From Thiothrix subterranea (GTDB lineage Bacteria > Pseudomonadota > Gammaproteobacteria > Thiotrichales > Thiotrichaceae), in contig NZ_CP053482.1 of assembly GCF_016772315.1 (NCBI RefSeq), positions 1,178,001 through 1,242,000 of the forward strand: a stretch of DNA of 64,000 nucleotides. Reading direction: 5' to 3'. Below the pieces are notes generated by a model, which did not search any database, was not told where the DNA came from, and saw only the letters and a list, made by a program, of their open reading frames with translations. Shown piece by piece: positions 16,993 through 26,406 of this stretch (the first letter of the stretch is position 1; every line of letters starts with the position of its first letter). Made by a program: the position numbers and the translations under genes.

Positions 16993-17853
16993 TTGCTAAG
17001 CTACCGACACGCTTTCCACGCAGGCAACCACGCGGATGTCATCAAACACTTGGTACTGGTGTTAACGCTGGAATACTACTTACGCAAAGACAAACCCTTC
17101 TGGTACATCGACACCCATGCAGGCAGCGGCTTATACCAACTCCGCAGTGCAGCAGCTCAAAAAACCCGCGAATTTGCCCAAGGCATCCAGATCCTGTGGG
17201 AAGCACCTAATGTGCCAGACGAACTGCAAAGTTATCTGCAACAAATCCGTTCACTCAATGCCAGCACAACGCTGAATCATTACCCCGGTTCACCTTGGTT
17301 AGCGGCCAATTTACTGCGCAACGCTGACCAATTACGCTTATTTGAGTTGCACCCCAGCGATTTCAGCGCACTGAACCAAAATTTAGGCAACGACAAGCGC
17401 GTTCACATTAGCAAACAAGATGGCTTGAAAGGTTTGCTCGGCTTATTGCCCCCAATCACGCGCCGTGCTGTCACACTCATCGACCCGTCTTACGAACTCA
17501 AAACCGACTATAACGACGTGATCAGCACCCTTAGCAAAGCCCATCAACGCTTTGCGACCGGCACTTACTTGCTGTGGTATCCCGTGATCGAACGCCAGCG
17601 CGTCAAACAAATGGCAGCGGCTTTGCAACAAACGGGGATTGCAGGCATTTTGCAACTCGAATATTGCCCCTTAGCCGATAGCATTGGAATGGGCATGACT
17701 GGCAGCGGCTTATTCGTCATCAACCCACCGTGGTTACTCGCCGGACAAATGCAAACCTTGTTACCTTGGCTTAACCAGCAGATGGCGCATGGCAACGGAC
17801 ACTTCACCGTCGCTTACATCACCCCCGAAAAAAACACCGGAAGTAAAGGATAA
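16993..17853 (+). CDS. rlmJ: 23S rRNA (adenine(2030)-N6)-methyltransferase RlmJ
   Basis: A 286-residue enzyme that methylates A2030 of 23S rRNA. The N-terminus LSYRHAFHAGNHADVIKH is the family signature. IDTHAGSGLY is the SAM-binding motif and IDPSYELK is the catalytic motif IV of N6-adenine methyltransferases. The start codon is TTG at 16993: no ATG fits, and the family begins with MLSYRH, so the TTG is well supported. A GGAA box lies about ten bases upstream. It is followed five bases later by the EVE gene. Confidence 0.95.
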   Translation: MLSYRHAFHAGNHADVIKHLVLVLTLEYYLRKDKPFWYIDTHAGSGLYQLRSAAAQKTREFAQGIQILWEAPNVPDELQSYLQQIRSLNASTTLNHYPGSPWLAANLLRNADQLRLFELHPSDFSALNQNLGNDKRVHISKQDGLKGLLGLLPPITRRAVTLIDPSYELKTDYNDVISTLSKAHQRFATGTYLLWYPVIERQRVKQMAAALQQTGIAGILQLEYCPLADSIGMGMTGSGLFVINPPWLLAGQMQTLLPWLNQQMAHGNGHFTVAYITPEKNTGSKG

Positions 17854-17857
17854 CCCC

Positions 17858-18310
17858 ATGCAATACTGGCTGATGAAATCAGAACCCGATGTATTCGGTA
17901 TTGATGACTTACAGAAAGTGGGCATCGAACCGTGGGATGGCGTGCGCAATTACCAAGCTCGTAATATGCTGCGCGACCAAATGCAAATCGGTGATCAGGT
18001 ATTTTTCTACCATTCCAATTGTGACGTTCCCGGCATCGTCGGTATTGCCAAGATCGCCACTCAGGGCTACCCCGATGACACGGCTTGCAACCCGGAAGCA
18101 AAATACTTCGACCCCAAAAGTGATCCGCAAAACCCACGCTGGTATCGGGTTGATGTGCAATTCGTGCGCAAACTGACCCGAACCATAAGCTTATACGAAA
18201 TGCGGGAACACGCCGCTTTGCAAGACATGCCGCTAGTGCGTAAAGGCTGCCGCCTATCAATCATGCCGGTAAGCGCAACCGAATGGCAAACCATCCTCGA
18301 CTTGGAATAA
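17858..18310 (+). CDS. EVE domain protein
   Basis: A 150-residue protein that is a single EVE domain, a PUA-like fold related to YTH domains that recognise modified bases. It opens MQYWLMKSEPDVFGIDDL, with the conserved WDGVRNYQARN and GDQVFFYHSN segments. Start 17858 follows AAAGGA. EVE proteins have been linked to RNA metabolism and, when fused to nucleases, to defence. This one stands alone after an rRNA methyltransferase, which fits an RNA-related housekeeping role. Confidence 0.9.
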   Translation: MQYWLMKSEPDVFGIDDLQKVGIEPWDGVRNYQARNMLRDQMQIGDQVFFYHSNCDVPGIVGIAKIATQGYPDDTACNPEAKYFDPKSDPQNPRWYRVDVQFVRKLTRTISLYEMREHAALQDMPLVRKGCRLSIMPVSATEWQTILDLE

Positions 18311-18313
18311 ACC

Positions 18314-18958
18314 TCAGGGTTTATCCTCAGCACCCGGTCGGCACGCGGCTGCCCCCGGCCCAAAAAGCGGACAGAAATCCTTAGGCAATTCAACATTTGG
18401 CGCGGACGCTGGTACAGGTGCATCGGCTGATGGTTTTTCAACAGGTGGCGTTACCGCCGATGTCGCTGTGATTGAGGGTGCTGTAACCGGCTCATTAAAG
18501 CGCGACAAACGCAGATCGTGGAATACCCGTTTCGCTTCCCAATAATCTTTTTGGTATTGGTGGCGCGTTAGTAAAGTCTCTTTAGTGTCTGCCTCTAGCG
18601 CTAAGGCTTCGACACGCTTATCCATCACGCTTAGTTGCGCGAGGAGTGCTTCGGCTTGACTGACCAAGCGGGCGTGTTTGGCGTACTCTTCCACTCCAGC
18701 CTTTTCTTGCGCCTCAAATTCACGCACCAGTGTGCTCAAATGCTGTGCTTCTTGTGTGTAAGCGTGCGGCAACGTCATAGCAGGCGCATCATTCCCCAGC
18801 ATCACCGGATCGTGAGACTCGCGTGACAAATAGAAAGATAGTACCGCAGCAAGGGCAATAATAAACAACAACACCGGTAACACAAACCGCAATAAACCTT
18901 CCAATTTTTCAATAAGGGACGGCTCAGGCAGGTCTTGTTTAATAACTAATTTTGGCAT
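18314..18958 (-). CDS. Hypothetical membrane-anchored coiled-coil protein
   Basis: A 214-residue protein with one membrane segment (FVLPVLLFIIALAAVLSFYL, about residues 26-46) after a short cytoplasmic N-terminus (MPKLVIKQDLPEPS). Residues about 75-150 are charged and helical, probably a coiled coil in the periplasm. The C-terminal third is rich in Pro, Ala, Val and Ser, and ends with two cysteines in CPLFGPGAAAC. I see no family. It is convergent with the EVE gene, with three bases between them. Confidence 0.65.
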   Translation of the reverse strand: MPKLVIKQDLPEPSLIEKLEGLLRFVLPVLLFIIALAAVLSFYLSRESHDPVMLGNDAPAMTLPHAYTQEAQHLSTLVREFEAQEKAGVEEYAKHARLVSQAEALLAQLSVMDKRVEALALEADTKETLLTRHQYQKDYWEAKRVFHDLRLSRFNEPVTAPSITATSAVTPPVEKPSADAPVPASAPNVELPKDFCPLFGPGAAACRPGAEDKP

Positions 18959-19126
18959 GGGGCATTCCACTTCATTGATCTGACCATTCACAACAGCGCG
19001 ACGCCAACATAACAGCTCTTTATTAACTTATACCAGTAACTGACTGACAGAATGGCGTTTTTTGCTTGCATACGGGCATGACTTCTATATAAGCCTGAAT
19101 AGTAAATGAATGCAATAGAAATGAAC

Positions 19127-19152
19127 AAAGCCAACAAGGAAGTTGGCTTTTT
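19127..19152. terminator. Terminator hairpin after the lipoprotein gene
   Basis: AAAGCCAAC and GTTGGCTTT form a perfect 9-base stem with a six-base loop, 15 bases beyond the stop of the reverse-strand lipoprotein gene. T-rich sequence lies on both sides, so it may work in both directions. Confidence 0.7.
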
Positions 19153-19167
19153 GACTAAAATATAATC

Positions 19168-19767
19168 TTATATGGCTTGTCCGTTCGCGGGAGGCGTAAC
19201 AGGAGGTGGCGGCGTCGTTGGGGGAACGGTCAGCTCTTGTTTCAACTGATCCACGCCTTGTTTCAAGCTTTTGTTTAATTCTTGCACGCTGTCAGACAAT
19301 GCTTTATCCAAATCTTGCAAACCGTTTTCCATGAATACATTCAATTGATCAACCACTGCACCCATTGCGCCGCTGACCATTGAACCCATGGTTTTTTGCA
19401 CATCGACTTGCCACACATCTTTATTGCGAATTAACACCGTGCGTAACGGTATCGTCATATCGCCTTTTTCGCCGCTATGCAGCACCGTTGCCACCTCAGC
19501 AGTCGTGCCCTCTACTTTGATTTCACCGGTCTCGAAACGCTTGGCGGCAACACTTTTGCTGGTGAGAAATTGCAAATATTGCGCACTTTCCCACGTTGTC
19601 AGATTTTTAGCAGTGTCCATGTCTTCGGCTAACACGGCCTGCCAAAACTTATCGGCAACTTCACGCGCTTGCTGGGACTCCGAAGAGAAAATACACCCAG
19701 ACAGCAAGACGCTGGCTATGAGTAAATAAACACTCAAAAAATAGATTTTATAGCTGTTAACGTTCAT
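19168..19767 (-). CDS. Lipoprotein with DUF4878-like domain
   Basis: A 199-residue lipoprotein. The signal ends at LIASVLLSGCIFSS (lipobox Cys at about 25). The mature part (AREVADKFWQAVLAEDMDTA, then LTTWESAQYL) resembles NTF2-like/DUF4878 lipoproteins, in which this helix pair opens a cone-shaped fold. A helical stretch (about 130-180) and a Pro/Thr-rich tail (VPPTTPPPPVTPP) follow. It lies three bases from mtaB on the same strand, so they may share a transcript. The function is unknown. Confidence 0.7.
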   Translation of the reverse strand: MNVNSYKIYFLSVYLLIASVLLSGCIFSSESQQAREVADKFWQAVLAEDMDTAKNLTTWESAQYLQFLTSKSVAAKRFETGEIKVEGTTAEVATVLHSGEKGDMTIPLRTVLIRNKDVWQVDVQKTMGSMVSGAMGAVVDQLNVFMENGLQDLDKALSDSVQELNKSLKQGVDQLKQELTVPPTTPPPPVTPPANGQAI

Positions 19768-19770
19768 CGT

Positions 19771-21054
19771 TCACACCCTCCCTTCAAGAACACCCGCTTC
19801 AAGTACTCCAGTTAGCACTGTCTGCCTAACGGTATTTTCGAGTATCTCATGGTTTGCTACCGCGACGGTTACTTTGCTGTAATTAGGGGTATAGCCGGTG
19901 TAAATCTGCTGTCCGGCGTCGCCAGCGCGACCGTATTCCCACAATACCGGCACCGTATGACCCACTTGTTGCGTCAGCCACTGTTGCTTTAAACGTTCGC
20001 CTAGCATGTGCAAAGTTTGGCTACGGGCTTTCTTCAACGGTTCAGCCACTTGGTTTGGCAAACCCGCTGCTTTTGTTCCCGTGCGGATCGAATAGGTGAA
20101 AATATGCAGGTGTCCAAAGCCCACCGACTCCACATACGCCAGCGTTTGCTCCCATTCCTCAGCGGTTTCCCCCGGAAATCCAACGATAATATCGGTGGTC
20201 ACGTTGAAACCCGGCACACTACGCCGCGCCTCAGCCACCAATTGCGCAAACTCGGCGGTCTTGCAACGCCGTGCCATGCGCCGCAACACGGTATCTGCGC
20301 CACTTTGCAAGGGCAAATGCATGTGCGGCATTAAGCGTGGATTGGTAAAAAGTGCGAAAAAATCATCCGGCAAATCCCACGGCTCGACCGAAGCAAAGCG
20401 AATACGCGGCATATCGGTTTCACGCAAAATGGCTTGCACTAGCGCATACAATGAGGTGCCCGTATCGCTGCCATAGCCCCCAACATGCACCCCAGCCAAT
20501 ACGACTTCCTGAATGCCTTGCTGATGCAATGTATTGATTTCTGAAATAATGTCGGCTTCAGTACGGCTGCGTTCGTCACCACGCGCCACCGTCACAATGC
20601 AAAACGTGCAACGGTAGCGGCAGCCATCCTGAATCTTGATAAACGCACGGTGGCGACCACGCAAAAACAACGGCGACTCCCCAGGCTCACTCGCCATCGT
20701 GGGCATCACCGGCAAGGCAAAATGTTGCATCACCGTTTGGGGAAGTTGGTCTTTTTCGGTATTGGGTACGACTAAATCGACACCCAACGTTTGAGCGACT
20801 TCATCCGCTTGCAGGCTGGCGTAACAACCGCTGACCACCAGTTTGGCAGCAGGGTTTTCGCGGTAAAGGCGGTGCATGAGGCGACGTGATTTACCCGATG
20901 CCTCATGCGTTACCGCACAAGTATTCAACACTAATACGTCAGCATCGGGCGCGTTGGGAACAATTTCATGCCCCTCTGCACGGAATTGCTGCGACCATTG
21001 TTCCAATTCCGCCTCATTCAGACGGCATCCCAACGCTTTCAGATGGACTTTCAT
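19771..21054 (-). CDS. mtaB: tRNA (t6A37)-C2 methylthiotransferase MtaB
   Basis: A 427-residue radical-SAM methylthiotransferase that converts t6A to ms2t6A at position 37 of tRNAs. The N-terminal UPF0004 domain supplies three cluster cysteines (ALGCRLNEAE, LNTCAVTHEA, VVSGCYASLQ). The radical-SAM motif is CRYRCTFC. A short TRAM-like tail closes the protein. LGCRLNE at the start and the length separate it from MiaB and RimO. It lies eight bases after ppiD on the same strand. Confidence 0.92.
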   Translation of the reverse strand: MKVHLKALGCRLNEAELEQWSQQFRAEGHEIVPNAPDADVLVLNTCAVTHEASGKSRRLMHRLYRENPAAKLVVSGCYASLQADEVAQTLGVDLVVPNTEKDQLPQTVMQHFALPVMPTMASEPGESPLFLRGRHRAFIKIQDGCRYRCTFCIVTVARGDERSRTEADIISEINTLHQQGIQEVVLAGVHVGGYGSDTGTSLYALVQAILRETDMPRIRFASVEPWDLPDDFFALFTNPRLMPHMHLPLQSGADTVLRRMARRCKTAEFAQLVAEARRSVPGFNVTTDIIVGFPGETAEEWEQTLAYVESVGFGHLHIFTYSIRTGTKAAGLPNQVAEPLKKARSQTLHMLGERLKQQWLTQQVGHTVPVLWEYGRAGDAGQQIYTGYTPNYSKVTVAVANHEILENTVRQTVLTGVLEAGVLEGRV

Positions 21055-21062
21055 GTACCTAC

Positions 21063-22943
21063 TTACAAATTCTCAGGGTGAGTTTCAACATCAGCGGCAT
21101 CGCGCAAACCTTTCAGGAACGCTTCCAATTCACGCCCGCCGGTGCTTTGGCTGTAAATGGCTTCAGCATCCGCACCCAAAGCAGCGTCACCGGCTTTAAC
21201 CGATTTCAGTGCAACGATAGCGTAATCCCCATTGCCTAACGCAACGCTGCCCCACGTCGCTTTACCTTCTGCTGGATGCGTCATGGCAAATGCCTGTTGC
21301 ACAATCTCAGGCGACAGTTTTGCATCAGTACGCCCAATCAAGCCCGGCTTTTCGACCGCTGTTTCCGCACCCAAGCCAGAGGCTGTCAACGCTGCCCAGG
21401 ATTGCGCGGTGGTCAACTGTTTCAATAACTCCGCGCCTTTTTGCGCCGTCAACTTGCGAGCTTCTTGTGCCAGTAAGGCAGTGCGAATTTCTTCACGCAC
21501 CGTATCCAGCGGTTTCTGTGCCGCAGGTTCATGGTTAACCACGCGAATCACCACTGCATTACCGTCTTCCAACTCCAATACCTCAGAGTTTTTGCCGGAC
21601 TTCAACACGTCTTCACTGAAGGCAGCCGCACGTACTTTGTCGTTCGCGGCAATGCCCTGCCCTTGCACCGGCGTAATCCAGTCGGTTTGTTGCACGGTCA
21701 AACCCGTTTCTTTAGCAGCGGGTGCAAGATCACCGTCTTGCTCATAAACCACACGCCCTAGCACTTCACCCTTATCGAGGAAAGCCTGTTCCGCTTGTTC
21801 CTTGCGATAATCGGCTTCCACTGCCGCACGGGATTCTTCAAAGGTTTTCGGCTGTGCTGGTTTAATTTCGGTCACGCGGATAATTTCATAACCGGCTTCG
21901 GTTTTTACTGGCTTCGAGGTTTCACCAGCGTTTAAAGCAAAGACTGCCTTTTCAAATTCTGCACCCCAGTCACCAGCGACAATAGCGCCCATCTGCCCGT
22001 CTTTTTCGGCGGCAATTTTGTCATCGGAATCAGCGCGGGCAATCGCCTCAAAGGTGCGCGTCCCGGCTTGGATTTCGGCATACAGTGCATCAATACGTTT
22101 TTTAGCATCGGCGTCTTTGGCAGGATCATCAACCCCGACCAAAATATGGCTAACCATACGTTGTTCTGGTTCTGCATAAGCGTCTGCATGAGTTTCAAAC
22201 CATGTTTTCAAAGCCGCCTCATCCACGCTCACTTGCGCGGCAAGGTCAGCGCGTTTGAGTTCTACATACGCCAATTGCGCCCGCTCATCGGTCATATAAG
22301 ACGCTTTGTTTTGCTCATAATATTGGGCAATCTGCTCGTCGGTAACTTGCACTTGCGTCTGAAAATCAGCCAGTTTCAAGGTAAAGACTTCCAGCTCACG
22401 CTGCTGATTGCGCAGGACTTGGTATTGTTCCGCTTCTGATTTCGGCAAGAAAGCCGTTGCCAGCACCGCATTGCGCAACTGCTGTTGGGAAAGATCAGTA
22501 CGCACTTGCATCTCAAACTCAGCCGGATCACGCCACTGCATTTTCAAAAAGTTTTCGTAAGTCGCTTTGTCGAACTTTCCATCTTTTTGAAATACCGGAA
22601 TGGCAGCGATGGCATCCGCCACTTCCTGATTACTCGCACGGTAGCCGCCGTCACGAATGGTTTGCTGAACTAAGGTTTGGTTAATGACGGACTCCAGCGC
22701 GTTACTTTTGAGCGCATCATCCATGCCTTCTGGCAATTGCCCACCGAATTGCTGCTTCAATTGCACCAACGCATTTTGTACGGCTTGCACCGGGATTTCT
22801 TCACCGTTGACAACCGCCGCGACGCGCTTGTCTCCCCCTTGCAAATAGTCGTAGATCCCGGTCAGTGCGAAGGGAACGATAATGACGCCTACGATAACGT
22901 AGGCAATCCAGCCTTTGGCTTTGTCATGAATTGATTGCAGCAT
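21063..22943 (-). CDS. ppiD: Periplasmic peptidyl-prolyl isomerase PpiD (SurA_N/parvulin family)
   Basis: A 626-residue inner-membrane-anchored chaperone that helps newly exported proteins leave the Sec translocon. The N-terminus MLQSIHDKAKGWIAYVIVGV leads into one membrane helix (about 13-33). SurA_N-like helices follow, then a parvulin domain from about 265 (MVSHILVGVDDP, GQMGAIVAGDWG, KTEAGYEIIRV). The C-terminal region is helical. The gene order hupB-ppiD, with tRNA genes between them, is like that of other gammaproteobacteria, and lon lies further upstream. Confidence 0.93.
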   Translation of the reverse strand: MLQSIHDKAKGWIAYVIVGVIIVPFALTGIYDYLQGGDKRVAAVVNGEEIPVQAVQNALVQLKQQFGGQLPEGMDDALKSNALESVINQTLVQQTIRDGGYRASNQEVADAIAAIPVFQKDGKFDKATYENFLKMQWRDPAEFEMQVRTDLSQQQLRNAVLATAFLPKSEAEQYQVLRNQQRELEVFTLKLADFQTQVQVTDEQIAQYYEQNKASYMTDERAQLAYVELKRADLAAQVSVDEAALKTWFETHADAYAEPEQRMVSHILVGVDDPAKDADAKKRIDALYAEIQAGTRTFEAIARADSDDKIAAEKDGQMGAIVAGDWGAEFEKAVFALNAGETSKPVKTEAGYEIIRVTEIKPAQPKTFEESRAAVEADYRKEQAEQAFLDKGEVLGRVVYEQDGDLAPAAKETGLTVQQTDWITPVQGQGIAANDKVRAAAFSEDVLKSGKNSEVLELEDGNAVVIRVVNHEPAAQKPLDTVREEIRTALLAQEARKLTAQKGAELLKQLTTAQSWAALTASGLGAETAVEKPGLIGRTDAKLSPEIVQQAFAMTHPAEGKATWGSVALGNGDYAIVALKSVKAGDAALGADAEAIYSQSTGGRELEAFLKGLRDAADVETHPENL

Positions 22944-23056
22944 GGTCTTTTACGTTTTTGTGTGTAATGTTGATTAATGAACAATTAATGCGCACGCCCC
23001 ACGCACGCAAGATCGCCATCATACAGGAAGAAAGGGGGGGATGAAATGGAAAAAGT

Positions 23057-23133
23057 TGGCGGAGCGGACGGGACTCGAACCCGCGACCCCCGGCGTGACA
23101 GGCCGGTATTCTAACCAACTGAACTACCGCTCC
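23057..23133 (-). tRNA. tRNA-Asp (GTC), copy 1
   Basis: The reverse strand reads GGAGCGGTAGTTCAGTTGG at the 5' end. The anticodon loop CTGTCAC lies between GGC and GCC, and the T-arm carries GGTTCGAGTCC. CCA is encoded at 23059-23057. It is identical to the copy at 23202-23278. Confidence 0.96.
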
Positions 23134-23166
23134 GCGATGTTGTGTTGAACAACTTGAAACAAACAA

Positions 23167-23191
23167 AAAGGATGCTGCATGAGCATCCTTT
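23167..23191 (-). terminator. Terminator between the two tRNA-Asp genes
   Basis: On the reverse strand AAAGGATGCT and AGCATCCTTT pair around a five-base loop and are followed by TTGTTTG. It lies just after the upstream tRNA-Asp and could end or attenuate the tRNA-Val/tRNA-Asp transcript. Confidence 0.75.
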
Positions 23192-23201
23192 CATAAATAG
23201 T

Positions 23202-23278
23202 TGGCGGAGCGGACGGGACTCGAACCCGCGACCCCCGGCGTGACAGGCCGGTATTCTAACCAACTGAACTACCGCTCC
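23202..23278 (-). tRNA. tRNA-Asp (GTC), copy 2
   Basis: Same sequence as copy 1, with anticodon GTC and encoded CCA at 23204-23202. It lies 21 bases downstream of tRNA-Val on the same strand. Confidence 0.96.
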
Positions 23279-23299
23279 GCGATAAAAACTGAATGAAGA

Positions 23300-23375
23300 T
23301 GGTGGGTAGTGAGGGGCTCGAACCCCCGACATTCGCCTTGTAAGGGCGACGCTCTACCAACTGAGCTAACTACCC
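23300..23375 (-). tRNA. tRNA-Val (TAC)
   Basis: The reverse strand begins GGGTAGTTAGCTCAGTTGG. The anticodon loop CTTACAA between CGCC and GGCG gives anticodon TAC. The T-arm is GGGGGTTCGAGCCCC and CCA is encoded at 23302-23300. Confidence 0.96.
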
Positions 23376-23393
23376 GTCGTTCATCAGAGGTCG

Positions 23394-23666
23394 CTACTGT
23401 ACAGCATCTTTTAGCGCTTTACCAGCCTTAAATGAAGGAATTTTTGCAGCAGCGATAGAAATTGTGTCTCCAGTGCGCGGATTACGCCCAGAACGTGCCT
23501 GACGCTCACGCACAAGGAACGTACCAAAGCCAACCAAAGCCACTTGGTCGCCTTTTGCCATCGACTCGCTGATGACTTCAACAAATGCCTTGAACGCTTT
23601 ATCGGTATCGATTTTAGTCAAACCGGACTTCTCTGCTACTGCATCAATCAATTCTGATTTATTCAT
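23394..23666 (-). CDS. hupB: DNA-binding protein HU-beta
   Basis: A 90-residue nucleoid protein of the HU/IHF family (MNKSELIDAVAEKSGLTK, VALVGFGTFLVRER). The GRNPRTG motif forms the tip of the DNA-binding arm. Length and sequence are those of HU rather than IHF, since the C-terminal IFKAGKAL-type helix (SFKAGKALKDA) has no IHF-specific changes. The ribosome-binding site AAGGAAA precedes the ATG. It lies just downstream of lon, as in enterobacteria. Confidence 0.95.
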   Translation of the reverse strand: MNKSELIDAVAEKSGLTKIDTDKAFKAFVEVISESMAKGDQVALVGFGTFLVRERQARSGRNPRTGDTISIAAAKIPSFKAGKALKDAVQ

Positions 23667-23687
23667 AGAAACTTTCCTTATGAATTC

Positions 23688-23693
23688 ATTATA
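23688..23693 (-). promoter_or_regulatory. Probable -10 box of hupB
   Basis: The reverse strand reads CCTATAATGAATTC, with a perfect TATAAT about 22 bases before the hupB start. No good -35 hexamer is seen at the expected distance, so this is only a partial promoter call. Confidence 0.45.
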
Positions 23694-23843
23694 GGGGAAA
23701 ACCGAAACACTCCTGCCACTTCACGGTCAGCAGAGCCACCCATGCGGATACGCCCGCTAGTTATACCAGCGCCATCTAAAATATGTCAACAAAATGACGG
23801 ACTTCAAATGCACAGAAGCATTTCAGCACCCCTTGTAACGGTA

Positions 23844-26264
23844 TTAATGCGGTCTAGCCGGGCTGGTTTCCTCTTCATCAGCCACCACGACTGCGGCTGA
23901 AGATGGCGTTTCCGCATCATCATCCAAGTCCTCATCATCCGCCAATGGCACGGGGGCATGTTCCAACGCCAACGCTAATACCTCATCAATCCACTTAACG
24001 GGGCGTATTTCTAAGCCTTTTTTGACGTTATCCGGTACTTCCGCCAAATCCTTTTCATTTTCCTTAGGAATCAACACCAGCTTAATACCACCCCGGTGCG
24101 CGGCCAGTAGTTTTTCCTTCAAACCGCCGATGGGCAATACTTCACCACGCAAGGTAATTTCACCCGTCATCGCCACATCAGCACGCACCGGAATGCGTGT
24201 CATCGCGGATACCATCGCTGTTACCATGCCGACACCTGCGCTAGGGCCATCTTTGGGCGTTGCACCTTCAGGCACATGGATATGTACATTGTTTTTGCGC
24301 AATGATTTGCGGGTGATGCCCAAGCTACGTGCACGGCTTTTCACCACCGTCTCAGCAGCATGAATCGACTCCCGCATCACCTCACCCAAGCGCCCCGTGC
24401 TTTTGATCATGCCATTACCCGGCAACAAAGCGCTTTCAATGGTCAATAGATCACCACCGACCGAAGTCCACGCCAAACCCGTTACCTGACCAACTTGGTT
24501 GATTTTATCGGCACGTCCAAAATCGAAACGTTTCACACCGAGGTATTTCTCAATGTTACGTGGGGTAACAGAACTCTTTTTCTTATCGCTGAGTAAATGC
24601 TCTTTGACGGCTTTACGGCATAACTTAGAGACTTCACGATCCAGATTACGCACTCCCGCTTCACGGGTGTAATGCCGAATAATGTCCATCACAGCGCTAT
24701 CACTAATGGTCAACTCACCTTTTTTCAAGCCGTTTGCCTTGATCTGCTTGGGAACCAAGTAATTTTTGGCAATGCTGAGTTTTTCATCCTCGGTATAACC
24801 CGGAATGCGGATGACCTCCATGCGATCCAATAACGGCCCTGGAATGTGCATACTGTTGGAAGTCGCCACGAACATCACATCCGACAAGTCGAAATCCACT
24901 TCCATGTAATGGTCGGCGAAGGTGTGGTTTTGTTCCGGGTCCAATACTTCTAGCAACGCCGACGACGGATCACCGCGAAAATCGGTAGCCATTTTGTCGA
25001 TTTCATCCAGCAAGAACAGCGGGTTGCGCGTGCCTACTTTGGTCAAATTCTGAAGAATTTTACCGGGTAATGAACCGATGTAGGTGCGTCGATGCCCGCG
25101 AATTTCGGCTTCATCGCGTACTCCGCCCAATGCCATCCGTGTAAATTTACGCCCAGTGGCACGCGCAATGGATTGCCCTAAGGAGGTTTTACCCACCCCC
25201 GGCGGCCCTACCAAGCACAAAATCGGGCCTTTGATCTTTTTGACGCGCTGTTGCACCGCAAGGAATTCGAGGATACGTTCTTTGACTTCTTCCAAACCGT
25301 AATGGTCTTCGTTGAGTACCTTTTCGGCATCCGGCAAATTATTATTGACTTTGGATTTTTTCTTCCACGGCAAATTCACCAGCGCGTCGATGTAGTTGCG
25401 TACCACCGTGGCTTCCGCTGACATCGGCGACATCATTTTGAGTTTTTTCAACTCGGCGTCGGCTTTGTCTTTGGCTTCCTTGGGCATACCGGCTGCTTCG
25501 ACTTTACGCAGCAACTCTTCCATTTCATTCGGCGCAGCATCGTCCATTTCACCCAGTTCTTTCTGGATGGCTTTGATTTGCTCGTTGAGGTAATACTCAC
25601 GCTGGCTGCGTTCCATCTGTTGCTTAACGCGCCCCCGAATCTTTTTCTCGACTTGCAGCAAGTCGATTTCACCTTCCACCAACTCCATCAGGTATTGAAT
25701 GCGCTCTTCGACGTCAAGCATTTCCAATACTTTCTGTTTTTCCGCAATCTTCAAACCCAGATGCGCGGCAATGGTATCCGCCAAACGTACCGGATCATCA
25801 ATGCTGGATAAGGAAGAGAGAATTTCTGGTGGAACTTTTTTATTCAGTTTGACGTATTGCTCAAACAAGCTCACCAAAGAACGGCTCAGCACGTCAATTT
25901 TACGGCTGTCAGCGGAAACCGAAGCAGCTACTTTAACCCGTGCAGCGGAAAAATCACCGTCATTATCAATCGCGATAATTTCCGCACGCTCCAGCCCTTC
26001 CACCAATACTTTCAGCGTGCCATCCGGCAGCTTCAGCAATTGCAAAATGGTGGCAAGCGTCCCCATGGTGTGCACATCATCTAACTCAGGGGCATCCACT
26101 TCGGCGCTTTTTTGAGCAACTAACAGGATTTGCTTGTTGCTATCCATCGCCATATCCAAGGCTTGGATGGACTTGTTACGCCCGACAAACAAGGGGATCA
26201 CCATGTGTGGGTACACCACAACATCACGCAACGGTAAAACGGGAACGATGATTGATTCAGCCAT
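23844..26264 (-). CDS. lon: ATP-dependent protease Lon
   Basis: An 806-residue LonA protease. The N-terminal substrate domain opens [18 protein letters not shown]. The AAA+ module has Walker [12 protein letters not shown] and Walker [10 protein letters not shown]. The protease domain has the Ser-Lys dyad, with the Ser in [11 protein letters not shown]. The C-terminal tail is acidic ([13 protein letters not shown]). Lon degrades misfolded and regulatory proteins in the cytoplasm. It follows clpX across a palindromic repeat and precedes hupB, the conserved clpP-clpX-lon-hupB order. Confidence 0.98.
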   Translation of the reverse strand: MAESIIVPVLPLRDVVVYPHMVIPLFVGRNKSIQALDMAMDSNKQILLVAQKSAEVDAPELDDVHTMGTLATILQLLKLPDGTLKVLVEGLERAEIIAIDNDGDFSAARVKVAASVSADSRKIDVLSRSLVSLFEQYVKLNKKVPPEILSSLSSIDDPVRLADTIAAHLGLKIAEKQKVLEMLDVEERIQYLMELVEGEIDLLQVEKKIRGRVKQQMERSQREYYLNEQIKAIQKELGEMDDAAPNEMEELLRKVEAAGMPKEAKDKADAELKKLKMMSPMSAEATVVRNYIDALVNLPWKKKSKVNNNLPDAEKVLNEDHYGLEEVKERILEFLAVQQRVKKIKGPILCLVGPPGVGKTSLGQSIARATGRKFTRMALGGVRDEAEIRGHRRTYIGSLPGKILQNLTKVGTRNPLFLLDEIDKMATDFRGDPSSALLEVLDPEQNHTFADHYMEVDFDLSDVMFVATSNSMHIPGPLLDRMEVIRIPGYTEDEKLSIAKNYLVPKQIKANGLKKGELTISDSAVMDIIRHYTREAGVRNLDREVSKLCRKAVKEHLLSDKKKSSVTPRNIEKYLGVKRFDFGRADKINQVGQVTGLAWTSVGGDLLTIESALLPGNGMIKSTGRLGEVMRESIHAAETVVKSRARSLGITRKSLRKNNVHIHVPEGATPKDGPSAGVGMVTAMVSAMTRIPVRADVAMTGEITLRGEVLPIGGLKEKLLAAHRGGIKLVLIPKENEKDLAEVPDNVKKGLEIRPVKWIDEVLALALEHAPVPLADDEDLDDDAETPSSAAVVVADEEETSPARPH

Positions 26265-26293
26265 AATAAGTACTCACTGTGGCAGATAAGAAA

Positions 26294-26394
26294 CCCCTCA
26301 CCCCCAGCCCCCTCTCCCTCAAGGGGCGAGGGGGAGCAGGAAAGATGACTTCTTAGCCCCTCTCCCCCTGAGGGAGAGGGGTTGGGGTGAGGGG
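26294..26394. repeat. Long palindromic dispersed repeat (copy 2)
   Basis: About 100 bases with CCCCTCACCCCC at one end, GGGGTGAGGGG at the other, and the nested arm CTCCCTCAAGGGGCGAG. It is the same element as 4252-4354. It lies between clpX and lon, so it may attenuate transcription or protect the clpX mRNA end. Confidence 0.85.
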
Positions 26395-26406
26395 ATCAAA
26401 TAAATG

